This document shows, piece by piece, positions 52,514 to 62,856 of a DNA stretch of 64,000 nt. The notes under the pieces are model-generated. The model searched no databases and had not been told where the DNA came from. It saw only the letters and a list, made by a program, of their open reading frames with translations. This DNA is from Microbacterium sp. LCT-H2. Its GTDB lineage: Bacteria; Actinomycetota; Actinomycetes; Actinomycetales; Microbacteriaceae. Where the stretch lies: the NCBI RefSeq assembly GCF_001866135.1, contig NZ_MODW01000008.1, positions 31,550 to 95,549 of the forward strand, read 5' to 3'. Numbering within the stretch: the stretch's first letter is position 1; each line of letters begins with the position of its first letter. The translations under genes were made by a program, and so were the position numbers.

Positions 52514-53133
52514 CGGACCGTCCCTTCGTCGAAGCCGTCGGCGCCGTCGTCGAGGAGCGGCGAGATCGGCGGAAGCTCATCCAGCGAGTTGATACCGAGA
52601 TGCTGGAGGAGTGCATCGGTGGTGCCGTAGTTGATCGCGCCGGTCTCGGAATCGGCGAACAGTTCGGTGATCAGCCCTCGCGCGAGGAGGGTGCGGACCA
52701 CGGAGTCGACGTTGACCGCGCGGATCGAGGCCACCTGGCTCCGGGTGACCGGCTGCTTGTACGCGATGACGGCGAGCGTCTCCAGCGCCGCCTGGGAGAG
52801 TCGGGCCGGAGCCTGACCGCCGACGAACTCCGCCACGACCGGATCGAGGTCCTCGCGGACGTAGAGCCGCCATCCGCCGCCGACCTCCCGCAGCTCGAAG
52901 CCACGCCGAGGACCCGCGCCTCGGCCGTCATAGTCCTCGACCAGCGACTCCACCGTCTGCCGGACGGCGGGCACCGGCGCCCCGACCGCCGCGGCGAGGG
53001 CCACCAGGCCGATCGGCTCGTCGACGATGAAGAGGATCGCCTCCACACGCTCGCTGAGCGGGAGCTCGGCACCCGTCACGGCGTCGGGCTCCTCGTGCAG
53101 CCCGGTCTCTGCCGCGGTCACGTCATCGGTCAT
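52510..53133 (-). CDS. scpB: Segregation and condensation protein B
   Basis: 207-residue winged-helix subunit of the SMC-ScpAB condensin. Family blocks: VEAILFIVDEPIGLVALAAAV, GWRLYVREDLDPVVAEF, LSQAALETLAVIAYKQPVTRSQV (diagnostic) and RGLITELFADSETGAINYGTTD. The start overlaps the end of scpA by 11 nt, which is usual for this pair; it overlaps rluB by 4 nt. The smc gene is not in this window. Confidence 0.96.
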   Translation of the reverse strand: MTDDVTAAETGLHEEPDAVTGAELPLSERVEAILFIVDEPIGLVALAAAVGAPVPAVRQTVESLVEDYDGRGAGPRRGFELREVGGGWRLYVREDLDPVVAEFVGGQAPARLSQAALETLAVIAYKQPVTRSQVASIRAVNVDSVVRTLLARGLITELFADSETGAINYGTTDALLQHLGINSLDELPPISPLLDDGADGFDEGTVR

Positions 53134-53995
53134 AGTCGGCCCCCAGGGTCGCGAGTGTCTCGTCCGACCAGGAGTCGGCGGCCCAGCGGAGCGTGAGCTC
53201 CCCGAGCGGTTCCAGTTGTTCGAAGGAGAGCGCCGCGTGCCGGTACAGCTCCAGCACCGAGATGAAACGGGCCACGACGATGCCCGGCTCGGTGACGCCG
53301 GCGACCAGCTCGCGGAAGCTCAGCGATTCGGTGCCGCGCAGCAGAGTGACGACGATGGCGGCCTGCTCGCGGATGCTGACCAGGGGTGCGTGCAGATGGT
53401 CGAGGCCGACGTGCGGGATCTCCTTCGGCGCGAAGGCCAGGAGCGCCAGCGCCGCGAAGTCGTCGGGCGTGAGCGACCAGACGAGCTCGGGCGTCTGCTT
53501 CCGGTGCTTCTCCTCCAGTGGCACCGCACGCACATGGCGGCGGTCCTCCCGCTGCAGGCACCGCGAGAACCAGGCGGAGACCTCTTTGAACGCGCGGTAC
53601 TGCAGGAGGCGGGCGAAGAGCAGGTCGCGCGCTTCGAGCAAGGCGACGGCCTCGGCATCGACGAGCTCGCCCTGCGGCAGCAGGCCCGCGACCTTCATGT
53701 CGAGCAGGGTCGCGGCGACGACGAGGAACTCCGAGGCCTGATCCAGCTCCTCCTCGTCCTCCAAGTCGGCGAGGTACGCGATGAACTCGTTGGTGACGGC
53801 GCTCAGCGATACCTCGGTGATGTCCATCTCATGCTTCGAGATGAGGTTCAGCAGGAGGTCGAAGGGGCCGTCGAAGTTCGACAGCGAGACGCGGAACCCG
53901 CCGGCGTCGTCGGTCGAAGAAGACTCCACGGCGTCGACGGCGTCGGCGGGTGCCGGGACCTCAGCGGTTCCGAGCTCGTCAGGCGACGGCGCCAC
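53123..53995 (-). CDS. scpA: Segregation and condensation protein A
   Basis: 290-residue kleisin subunit of condensin. The hallmark FRVSLSNFDGPFDLLLNLISKHEMDITEVSL lies near residues 30-62, followed by LVVAATLLDMKVAGLLP, and the C-terminal winged helix ends LSFEQLEPLGELTLRWAADSW. Overlaps the upstream parA-like gene by 17 nt. Mtb order Rv1708 (parA), Rv1709 (scpA), Rv1710 (scpB) is the same. Confidence 0.96.
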   Translation of the reverse strand: MAPSPDELGTAEVPAPADAVDAVESSSTDDAGGFRVSLSNFDGPFDLLLNLISKHEMDITEVSLSAVTNEFIAYLADLEDEEELDQASEFLVVAATLLDMKVAGLLPQGELVDAEAVALLEARDLLFARLLQYRAFKEVSAWFSRCLQREDRRHVRAVPLEEKHRKQTPELVWSLTPDDFAALALLAFAPKEIPHVGLDHLHAPLVSIREQAAIVVTLLRGTESLSFRELVAGVTEPGIVVARFISVLELYRHAALSFEQLEPLGELTLRWAADSWSDETLATLGADYDR

Positions 53996-54869
53996 GGGCG
54001 ACCAGCTCCCTGGCCAGCCGCAGGTATGCCTGTGCGGCCGCGTGCTCCGGAGCGAACTCGGTGATCGGGACCCCCGAGACCGACGCGTCCGGGAACTTCA
54101 CGGTGCGGCCGATCACGGTCTCCAGCACGTCGTCGCCGAACGCCTCCACGACCCGCTCCAGCACCTCGCGCGAGTGCAGCGTGCGCGGGTCGTACATGGT
54201 CGCCAGCAGGCCGTCCATCTCGATGGAGGGGTTCAGGCGATCGCGGACCTTGTCGATGGTCTCGATGAGGAGCGCGACACCACGGAGCGCGAAGAACTCG
54301 CACTCGAGCGGGATGATGACGCCGTGCGCCGCCGTCAGCGCGTTCACGGTCAGCAGACCGAGCGACGGCTGGCAGTCGATGAGGATGACGTCGTACTCCC
54401 CCGCCACCTGCCGGAGGACGCGGGCCAGGATCGTCTCGCGGGCGACCTCGTTGACGAGGTGCACCTCCGCGGCGGAGAGGTCGATGTTCGCGGGGAGGAC
54501 GTCGAGGCCGGGCACGTTCGAGTGCACGATCGCGTCGTGCGCGTCGCGCTTCGTGTCGAGCAGGAGGTCGTAGACAGTCGGGACGTCGTGCGTCTGGATG
54601 CCGAGACCGGCGGACAGCGCGCCCTGTGGATCGAAGTCCACGGCGAGCACCTTGCGGCCATACTCCGCGAGCGCGGCGGCGAGGTTGATCGAGGTCGTCG
54701 TCTTGCCGACGCCGCCCTTCTGGTTGCAGAGGGCGATGATGCGGGCCGGGCCGTGCGACTTCAGAGGCGCCGGGATCGGGAAGCCCTGGTACGGACGGCC
54801 GGTGGGTCCCATGGGGGTGTCGTCGGCCTTCTGCGCCTTCGCCCTGGACTTCGCCACTTTCTCAGCCAC
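53979..54869 (-). CDS. ParA-family ATPase of the scpAB operon
   Basis: 296-residue deviant-Walker ATPase (Rv1708 type). P-loop [40 protein letters not shown] starts about residue 45; also VILIDCQPSLGLLTVNA and EFFALRGVALLIETIDKV. The basic N-terminus (AEKVAKSRAKAQKADDTPMGP) is typical of this subgroup. The GTG at 54869 has GGAG and AGGAG sites 6-18 nt upstream; the longer frame to 55019 is unsupported. First gene of the segregation/translation operon, so it may link chromosome partition with condensin loading (inference). Confidence 0.92.
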   Translation of the reverse strand: MAEKVAKSRAKAQKADDTPMGPTGRPYQGFPIPAPLKSHGPARIIALCNQKGGVGKTTTSINLAAALAEYGRKVLAVDFDPQGALSAGLGIQTHDVPTVYDLLLDTKRDAHDAIVHSNVPGLDVLPANIDLSAAEVHLVNEVARETILARVLRQVAGEYDVILIDCQPSLGLLTVNALTAAHGVIIPLECEFFALRGVALLIETIDKVRDRLNPSIEMDGLLATMYDPRTLHSREVLERVVEAFGDDVLETVIGRTVKFPDASVSGVPITEFAPEHAAAQAYLRLARELVARGAVA

Positions 54870-54972
54870 CGGTTCTCCTGCTCCTTCGTGCTTGCTCGAT
54901 TGTAGCCGCCACGCGTTCCCCCGCCGTCCCGGCGCGCGGCGGGCGGTCACCGAACAGCCCTGGAGTGCGCGC

Positions 54973-55875
54973 TCAGCGTGCGCGGGGGTGCGAGGTCGCG
55001 TAGATGTCGCGGAGAGCATCCACCGACACGTGCGTGTAGATCTGCGTCGTCGCGACCGAGGAATGCCCCAGCAGCTCCTGCACCACCCGCACGTCGGCGC
55101 CGCCCTGCAGGAGGTGCGTCGCGAACGAATGCCGCAGCGTGTGCGGGGAGACCTCGGCGGTGAGCTGCGCGCGCTCGGCAGCGGAACGGATCACCAGCCA
55201 CGCGCTCTGTCGCGAGAGAGGGGCACCGCGCGCGCCGAGGAAGAGCCGGGCCGATGCACGGCCCTTCGCCGCGAGTTCCGGCCGGACCCGGGTGAGGTAG
55301 GCGTCGACGGCCGTGCGGGCGTACGAGCCCACCGGGACGATGCGCTCCTTCGAACCCTTGCCGCGCAGGCGCAGCACCTCGCCGTGCGCCATGTCGTCGA
55401 CGTCGAGCCCGACCGCCTCCGACACCCGGGCGCCGGTCGCGTAGAGGAGCTCCAGGAGCGCCCTGTCGCGGATGCCGAGCGGCTCCTCGGCCGACGGCGC
55501 GGCGAGCAGGCGCTCCACCTGGTCGATCGTGAGGGCTTTCGGCAGCCGGCGCGGGGTCTTCGGCGGGCGGAGCCGTCCGGTCGGATCGTCCGCCTCGATG
55601 CCCTCGCGGGCGAGGAACCGGTGCCAGCCGCGCACCGAGGACTGCAGGCGCGCCAGGCTCGTCGCGGCCGGCGGCGGCTCCGCAGACGCGCGGGCGGCGA
55701 TGAAGCGGTCGACGACAGCGGGCGTGATGTCCGCGGTGTCGTCGATTCCCTCCGCTGTGAGCCAGTCCCGGTAGCCCGCGAGATCCCGCCGGTAGGCGCC
55801 GACCGTGTGACTGCTGAGCCCGCGCTCGATCGTCACATGACGCAGGTACGCGTCGAGGGCGCGATCGAGCAGCAT
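54973..55875 (-). CDS. xerD: Site-specific tyrosine recombinase XerD
   Basis: 300-residue recombinase that resolves chromosome dimers. The N-terminal SAM-like core-binding domain (about 1-90) is followed by the catalytic domain with Arg in TGARVSEA, Lys in GSKERIVPVG, HTLRHSFATH (His-x-x-Arg), LGHSSVATTQIYTHV (His and the nucleophile Tyr). The ATG at 55875 is chosen by homology; the extension to 55989 lies inside the Nudix gene. It follows the Nudix gene after 2 nt, as in Mtb Rv1700-Rv1701, so it is the housekeeping XerD, not a phage integrase. Confidence 0.94.
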   Translation of the reverse strand: MLLDRALDAYLRHVTIERGLSSHTVGAYRRDLAGYRDWLTAEGIDDTADITPAVVDRFIAARASAEPPPAATSLARLQSSVRGWHRFLAREGIEADDPTGRLRPPKTPRRLPKALTIDQVERLLAAPSAEEPLGIRDRALLELLYATGARVSEAVGLDVDDMAHGEVLRLRGKGSKERIVPVGSYARTAVDAYLTRVRPELAAKGRASARLFLGARGAPLSRQSAWLVIRSAAERAQLTAEVSPHTLRHSFATHLLQGGADVRVVQELLGHSSVATTQIYTHVSVDALRDIYATSHPRAR

Positions 55876-55877
55876 GC

Positions 55878-56466
55878 TCAGCTCCGGTCGCGCAGCCTCT
55901 GCGCGGCGGCCAGGACGCCGATGGAGAGGATGCCGTTGTGCAGGCGTCCCTCCAGGACTCCGGCGACGGCCTCCTCCAGCGGCACCCACGCGACGCGGAT
56001 GTCGGCTTCCTCGTCCTCGCGGTCGTGCGCGGTCTCGGCGGCTGAGAGTCCGGTCGCGAGGAACACCCGGATGAGCTCGTCGTTACCGCCGGGCGTCGTC
56101 CACGACGACACCAGGGGCTCCCAGTGGGCGGCGACGAGGTCGGCTTCCTCCGCGAGCTCGCGACGGGCGGCCGCCAGCGGCTCCTCCCCCGCGATGTCGA
56201 GGAGACCGGCCGGCAGCTCCCAGTCGCGGTGACGGATCGGGTGCCGGTACTGCTGGATGAGCAGGACCCGCTCCTCGTCGTCCAGCGCGAGGATCGCGAC
56301 CGCCCCGGGGTGGGCGACGTACTGGCGCACGATCTCGCCGTCGCCGTAGCGGACCCGGTCGGAGCGGACGTCCCAGACATACCCCTCATAGACGAGGTCG
56401 CTGCTCAGGACCTCCGGCTCGAAGGGCTCGTCCCGCAGCGGCTCCGCGACGCCCGGCGCCTCCGAC

Positions 56467-56474
<8 letters not shown>
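55878..56474 (-). CDS. Nudix hydrolase (ADP-ribose pyrophosphatase type)
   Basis: 198-residue hydrolase. The Nudix box [24 protein letters not shown] is complete; the preceding [41 protein letters not shown] and the later [18 protein letters not shown] are typical of the ADP-ribose pyrophosphatase (NudF) group. ATG 56474 overlaps the pyrG stop by 8 nt. Mtb Rv1700 is the counterpart. Confidence 0.93.
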
Positions 56475-58164
<1,690 letters not shown>

Positions 58165-58187
58165 GGGCTTCTATCCTAACAGTTCGT

Positions 58188-59870
58188 TCAGACGCCGAGG
58201 CTGAGAAGCTCGCGGGCGTGGGTGAGTGCGGCATCGGAATCCGCAAGTCCGGAGAGCAGACGAGCCATCTCGGCCTCGCGCTCCTCCCCGTCGAGCCGCC
58301 GCACGCTGGAGGCGGTGACGGCGCCGTCGTGCGATTTCACGACGGTGAGGTGGTTGTTCGCGAAGGCGGCGACCTGCGCGAGATGGGTGACGGCGATCAC
58401 CTGCGACTTCTCGGCGAGTCGGGCGAGTCGCCGCCCGACCTCGATCGCCGCCGCGCCGCCGATGCCCGCGTCGACCTCGTCGAACACGAAGGTGGGCACC
58501 GGGTCGGTCGCCGCGATGACGACCTCGATCGCGAGCATCACCCGCGACAGCTCGCCGCCGGAGGCCCCCTTGGCCACGGAACGGGGTTCGGCGCCGGGGT
58601 GCGGGGCGAGCAGGATGGCGACGTCGTCGCGGCCGTGGGCGCTCTCGAGGCCAGGGGCCACGGAGACCTCCAGACGAGCGTCCGGCATCGCCAGGGCGTG
58701 GAGCTCGGCGGTCACGGCTTCTCCGAGCCGGACGGCGGCCTCGCTCCGCGCCGCGGTGAGAGCATCGGCGCGGGCGTCGAGCTCCGCCCTGGCCTCGTCG
58801 CGCTCGGCGGAAAGGCGCTCCAGGCGCTCCCCGTCGTCGTCGAGCTCTGCCAGCCGCGCGGAACCGGTCTGCCACAGCGCCAGCGCCTCCGCCAGCGAAC
58901 CGTGCTGACGGATGAGGACGCCGAGCGCGGCCCGGCGCTCCTCGACGGCGGCGAGCTCGTGGGGTCCGGACTCGTCGAGGTCGGCGAGGAAGCCGGAGAG
59001 CGCACCGGCGGCGTCGGCGATCCGGTAGCCGATGTCGGCAAGGGTCTCCGCGACCTCCGCCAGCTTCGGGTCCGACACGCGCTCGATCGCTCGGCGGGCT
59101 TCGGCGACCAGCGCCGAGGCATCCGGCTCGCCCTCCTCGTTCGAGAGAGTGCCGTGCGCCAGAGCTGCAGCGAGTCGCAGCTCCTCCGCGTTCGCGAGGC
59201 GCTCGGCACGGGCCGTCAGCTCCTCGTCCTCGCCCTCTTCCGGGGCGGTGGCTTCGATCAGGGCGAGATCCTCCCGCAGCCGGGCGGCCTCCTCGGCGCG
59301 CCGGTCGCGGTTCGCGGTGATGTCGATGATCTCGGCATCGAGCGTTCGCCAGCGCTCGAACGCGGCCTGGTACTCCTCCAGCGCCCGAGCGATCGGTTCA
59401 CCGCCGAAGCGGTCGAGGGCGTCGCGCTGCGCGGCGGCCGACCGCAGCCGCAGCTGCTCGGACTGTCCGTGCACGACGATGAGCTCGTCCGCGAGCGAGG
59501 AGAGCACCCCCGCCGGCGCGGCGCGGCCGCCGACGCTCGCGCGACTGCGACCCTCGGCGCTGAGGGTGCGCGACACATACAGCTCGGCGGTGCCGGCACC
59601 GGCCGGCTCCAGCTCTCCGCCGGCCTCGGCCACGATGTCGGCGACCTCGCCGGTCTCAGGCACGATCCACACCCCCGCCACCGACGCCTGCGCCGCGCCC
59701 TTGCGCACAGCCCCCGAGTCGGCGCGCTGGCCGAGGAGCAACCCGAGTCCGGTGACGACCATGGTCTTGCCCGCGCCGGTCTCTCCGGTGATCGCCGTGA
59801 AGCCCGGGCCGAGCGGCAGGACGGCGTCGGCGATCACGCCGAGCCCCTGCATGCGCATCTCCTCGATCAT
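58188..59870 (-). CDS. recN: DNA repair protein RecN
   Basis: 560-residue SMC-like ATPase for double-strand-break repair. Walker A GETGAGKTMVVTGLGLLLG (about 30), coiled-coil arms (about 150-370, rich in EE..RA heptads), ABC signature KGASGGELSRVMLAIE and Walker B TFVFDEVDAGIGGAAA. Begins MIEEMRMQGLGVIADA; the ATG at 59870 overlaps the nadK stop by 4 nt. No SOS box is seen near it; it is expressed with the nadK-tlyA operon. Confidence 0.96.
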   Translation of the reverse strand: MIEEMRMQGLGVIADAVLPLGPGFTAITGETGAGKTMVVTGLGLLLGQRADSGAVRKGAAQASVAGVWIVPETGEVADIVAEAGGELEPAGAGTAELYVSRTLSAEGRSRASVGGRAAPAGVLSSLADELIVVHGQSEQLRLRSAAAQRDALDRFGGEPIARALEEYQAAFERWRTLDAEIIDITANRDRRAEEAARLREDLALIEATAPEEGEDEELTARAERLANAEELRLAAALAHGTLSNEEGEPDASALVAEARRAIERVSDPKLAEVAETLADIGYRIADAAGALSGFLADLDESGPHELAAVEERRAALGVLIRQHGSLAEALALWQTGSARLAELDDDGERLERLSAERDEARAELDARADALTAARSEAAVRLGEAVTAELHALAMPDARLEVSVAPGLESAHGRDDVAILLAPHPGAEPRSVAKGASGGELSRVMLAIEVVIAATDPVPTFVFDEVDAGIGGAAAIEVGRRLARLAEKSQVIAVTHLAQVAAFANNHLTVVKSHDGAVTASSVRRLDGEEREAEMARLLSGLADSDAALTHARELLSLGV

Positions 59871-60787
59871 GCGTCGCTCCTCCGCTCCTGCCCGCGCCAG
59901 CCCTCGACCGGCAGCTGGAACTTGCGGACGAGACGGTTCGTGAACGCGGTCGGGTGCAGGCGCGCGAGGCGGACCGGGCGCGACGAGCGACGCACCACGA
60001 CGCGGGCGCCCGGCGGGAGGTCGTGGGAACGACGGCCGTCGCACCAGAGGATGCCGGAGCCGTCCGTCCGCTCCAGCATCTCGATGGCCACGGCCGCATC
60101 GGGGCTCACCACGAGCGGCTTCGCGAACAGGGCGTGTGCCGACAGCGGGACCACCGCGATGGCCTCGACCGTCGGCCAGATGACCGGTCCGCCGGCGGAG
60201 AAGTTGTAGGCGGTCGAGCCGGTCGGGGTGGAGATGACCATGCCATCGCAGCCGAAGCTCGACAGCGGCCGCCCGTCGATCTCGAGCACCACTTCGATCA
60301 TGCGCTCGCGGCTCGCCTTCTCGACGGTCGCCTCGTTCAGGGCCCAGGTCTCGAAGACGACGCCCCCGGACCTGTCCTTGACGCGCACCGACAGGGCCAG
60401 GCGCTCCTCGACGTCGTAGTCGCGGGCGATGACACGGCGCATCGCGTCGTCCATGTCGTCGCGGTCGATCTCCGCGAGGAAGCCGACGTGTCCCATGTTG
60501 ATGCCGAGCACCGGGGCGCCGCTGTCGCGGACGAGTTCCGCCGCACGGAGGATCGTGCCGTCGCCACCGAGCACGATCGCGAGTTCGAGGGACGCCGGAC
60601 CGGCGGAGGCGTCCAGCACCTCGACGTCCGCGAAGAATGCATCGACGGCGGCGAGTTCCGCGTGGTCGTCGGCCGCCAGGACGGGGCGCACTCCCGCGCC
60701 CCGGAGGGCATCGACCACCCGACGGGCGGCCGCGACGGTGTCGACGCGACCCGCGTGGGCGACGACCAGGATCCTGCGCTCGTTCAT
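59867..60787 (-). CDS. nadK: NAD kinase
   Basis: 306-residue enzyme phosphorylating NAD to NADP. GGDGT motif in LAIVLGGDGTILRAAEL, then GINMGHVGFLAEI, the NE/D region LNEATVEKAS and the conserved STPTGSTAYNFSAGGP. ATGA overlap with recN and 4-nt overlap with tlyA (60784-60787). Mtb Rv1695 (ppnK) has the same neighbours Rv1694 (tlyA) and Rv1696 (recN). Confidence 0.97.
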   Translation of the reverse strand: MNERRILVVAHAGRVDTVAAARRVVDALRGAGVRPVLAADDHAELAAVDAFFADVEVLDASAGPASLELAIVLGGDGTILRAAELVRDSGAPVLGINMGHVGFLAEIDRDDMDDAMRRVIARDYDVEERLALSVRVKDRSGGVVFETWALNEATVEKASRERMIEVVLEIDGRPLSSFGCDGMVISTPTGSTAYNFSAGGPVIWPTVEAIAVVPLSAHALFAKPLVVSPDAAVAIEMLERTDGSGILWCDGRRSHDLPPGARVVVRRSSRPVRLARLHPTAFTNRLVRKFQLPVEGWRGQERRSDA

Positions 60788-61581
60788 CGTCCCCCTGCCA
60801 GCCGGTTGATGGTGTCCATCCATTCTGTCGGATTGCTCCCGCCGCCCGGCACGAGGTGCACGAGATACTCCGCATTGCCGTGAGTCCCGAGGATCGGGGA
60901 GGCGACGATCCCCGCCATCCCCATCCCCGCGTCCCAGGCACTCCACACCACGCGGGCGACGGCGTCGGCACGGGTGGCCGGGTCGGTGACGAGGCCGCCG
61001 CGCACGGCCGTCCGTCCGACCTCGAACTGCGGTTTGACCAGCAGCAGCACGTCGGCGCCCGGCGCGGCCACCGCGACCACTGCGGGCAGTACGAGCTCGA
61101 GCGAGATGAAGGAGAGGTCGCCCACCACCAGTTCCGGCGGCGCGGACTCCCCCGTCGCTGCGGCGAGGCTGTCGCGTTTCATGTGCCGCACGTTGAAGCC
61201 CTCGACCGCCGTGACGCCGGAGTCGGCGGCGACCGAGGGGGCGAGCTGGCCATGCCCGACGTCGACGGCGAGCACACGGCGCGCGCCGCGTTCCCGGAGC
61301 ACCTGGGTGAACCCGCCGGTCGATGCCCCCATGTCGAGGGCGAGGCGCCCCTGCACCGGGATGCCGAAGCCGTCGAGGCCCGCAACGAGCTTGTGCGCGG
61401 CGCGGCTGACGTAGTGGTCGGCGCCTGCGACCGTGATCGTGTTCGAGTCGTCGACCGCCGTCGAGGCCTTGACGACCGGGCGGCCGTCGACGCTCACGAG
61501 GCCGTCGGCGATGAGGGTGGCGGCATGCGTGCGCGAACGGGCGAGTCCTCGGAGAGCGAGGGCGGCGTCGAGTCGCGTCAT
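60784..61581 (-). CDS. tlyA: TlyA-family rRNA (cytidine-2'-O)-methyltransferase
   Basis: 265-residue FtsJ-like methyltransferase with an N-terminal S4 domain (TRLDAALALRGLARSRTHAATLIADGLVSVDG) and the SAM site ALDMGASTGGFTQVLRERGARRVLAVDVG. The K-D-K-E-type catalytic residues include the Asp in VVGDLSFISLE and Lys in LLVKPQFEVG. Mtb TlyA methylates 16S C1409 and 23S C1920 and controls capreomycin sensitivity. ATG overlaps the small gene stop by 4 nt. Confidence 0.95.
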   Translation of the reverse strand: MTRLDAALALRGLARSRTHAATLIADGLVSVDGRPVVKASTAVDDSNTITVAGADHYVSRAAHKLVAGLDGFGIPVQGRLALDMGASTGGFTQVLRERGARRVLAVDVGHGQLAPSVAADSGVTAVEGFNVRHMKRDSLAAATGESAPPELVVGDLSFISLELVLPAVVAVAAPGADVLLLVKPQFEVGRTAVRGGLVTDPATRADAVARVVWSAWDAGMGMAGIVASPILGTHGNAEYLVHLVPGGGSNPTEWMDTINRLAGGR

Positions 61582-61757
61582 CGTGATCCTGGGGTCTCCC
61601 GCTGTTCCAGCCGGGATCCGCTCTCGAGCCGTCGCGAGAGTTCGTCGTGCAGGGAAGAGTAGGCGTCTGCGCGTGCGGCGAGCGGCTGCCCTTCGATCAG
61701 ACGCAGACGACTCCACAGGCCGTCCGTCGGCGCGCTGGTCGTCGTCTCATCGCTCAC
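61578..61757 (-). CDS. Small conserved protein at the head of the tlyA-nadK-recN operon
   Basis: 59-residue protein (VSDETTTSAPTDGLWSRLRLIEGQPL...), the counterpart by position and size of Mtb Rv1693. It has a short amphipathic helix (RADAYSSLHDELSRRLES). GTG at 61757 is 6 nt after TACAGT (61764-61769 complement), so it is leaderless and marks the operon promoter. Stop overlaps the tlyA ATG by 4 nt. Confidence 0.8.
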   Translation of the reverse strand: MSDETTTSAPTDGLWSRLRLIEGQPLAARADAYSSLHDELSRRLESGSRLEQRETPGSR

Positions 61758-61806
61758 GCTTCCACTGTACGCGGCACCGCCGACGGCCGACGGCGCCACG
61801 CGTGGC

Positions 61807-62856
61807 TCAGGGGCGGTGGAACGGGTCGTCGTACAGCCGCTCCGGCACCCGCAGGACGAAGACCGGCGTCCCCGAAGCCCAGATGGCGGCGGCACCGGCG
61901 CGCAGCAGGTCGAGCTGGTCCCCGGACTCCGCCACGATCTCGACATCCGCGCCGTGGACGCGGACGGCGGCACCGTTCACGTCGTAGACGCCGTCGGTCA
62001 CCACGGGCTCGGGATACGGCTCGTGCAGGCCGCGCAGGTCACCGAGGATGTAGGTCGGGCGCGATCCCTCGGGCGCGGCGAGGACGTGCTTGGGACGGTC
62101 GATACCGGTCAGCACCAGGGCGGACTCGATCCCCGCACGGCTCGCACCCATGATGTCGGTGTCGAGACGGTCGCCGATGAAGAGCGCCTTCGTCGCCCCG
62201 AAGCGGGCGAGCGCCTCCTCGAAGATCGGAGTCTCCGGCTTGCCCGCCACCGTCGCCAGACGGCCGATGGCCGTGTGGACGGCGGAGACGAGGGTGCCGT
62301 TCCCCGGCGCGACGCCGCGCTCACGCGGGATCGTCCAGTCGGTGTTCGTGGCGATCCACGGGATGCCGCCCTCGTCCTCGGGGACCTTGAGGGCGAACGC
62401 CGCCTCGGCGAGATCGGTCCAGGCCACCTCGGGGGCGAACCCCTGGACCACGGCCGACGGTGCATCCTCGGCGCTGCGTGTCACCGTGTAGCCGGCCTTC
62501 TGCACCTCATCGACGAGGCCGTCACCGCCGACGACGAGGATGGTCGCCGGCGCCGGCACGATCCCGGACAGCAGACGCATCGCCGCCTGCGGGCTCGTGA
62601 CGACGTCCTGCGGAGCCACGTCGAGTCCGAGACTCGTGAGGTGCGCGGCCACGGAGGCGTCGGTGCGCGAGGCGTTGTTGGTGATGTAGCCGAGACGCAC
62701 CGCGTGCGCCGCCGCGTTCAGACTCTCCACCGCATGCGGCAGAGCGCCGGGACCCGCGTAGACCACGCCGTCGAGATCAGCGAGGACGGTGTCGACGCCC
62801 TGGAGGGGCGTCAGTCCCACGGGTCGCTTCCGCGCCTTCGCTGTGAAGAGTCCCAC
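61807..62856 (-). CDS. HAD-superfamily IIA hydrolase (NagD-like phosphatase)
   Basis: 349-residue HAD phosphatase: motif I VLADLDGVVYAG, motif II ITNNASRT, C2-type cap between, motif IV FIGDRLDTDIMGASRAGIES. Substrates may be phosphosugars or nucleotides (Mtb Rv1692 counterpart acts on glycerol 3-phosphate). The GTG start overlaps the TAG stop of the TPR gene by one nt. 49 nt separate it from the small protein gene. Confidence 0.92.
   Translation of the reverse strand: MGLFTAKARKRPVGLTPLQGVDTVLADLDGVVYAGPGALPHAVESLNAAAHAVRLGYITNNASRTDASVAAHLTSLGLDVAPQDVVTSPQAAMRLLSGIVPAPATILVVGGDGLVDEVQKAGYTVTRSAEDAPSAVVQGFAPEVAWTDLAEAAFALKVPEDEGGIPWIATNTDWTIPRERGVAPGNGTLVSAVHTAIGRLATVAGKPETPIFEEALARFGATKALFIGDRLDTDIMGASRAGIESALVLTGIDRPKHVLAAPEGSRPTYILGDLRGLHEPYPEPVVTDGVYDVNGAAVRVHGADVEIVAESGDQLDLLRAGAAAIWASGTPVFVLRVPERLYDDPFHRP

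Noticed and set aside
54973..55875. Phage integrase / mobile element
   Set aside because: The recombinase is in the conserved Nudix-xerD-parA-scpA order, so it is the housekeeping XerD. No other phage gene is nearby.
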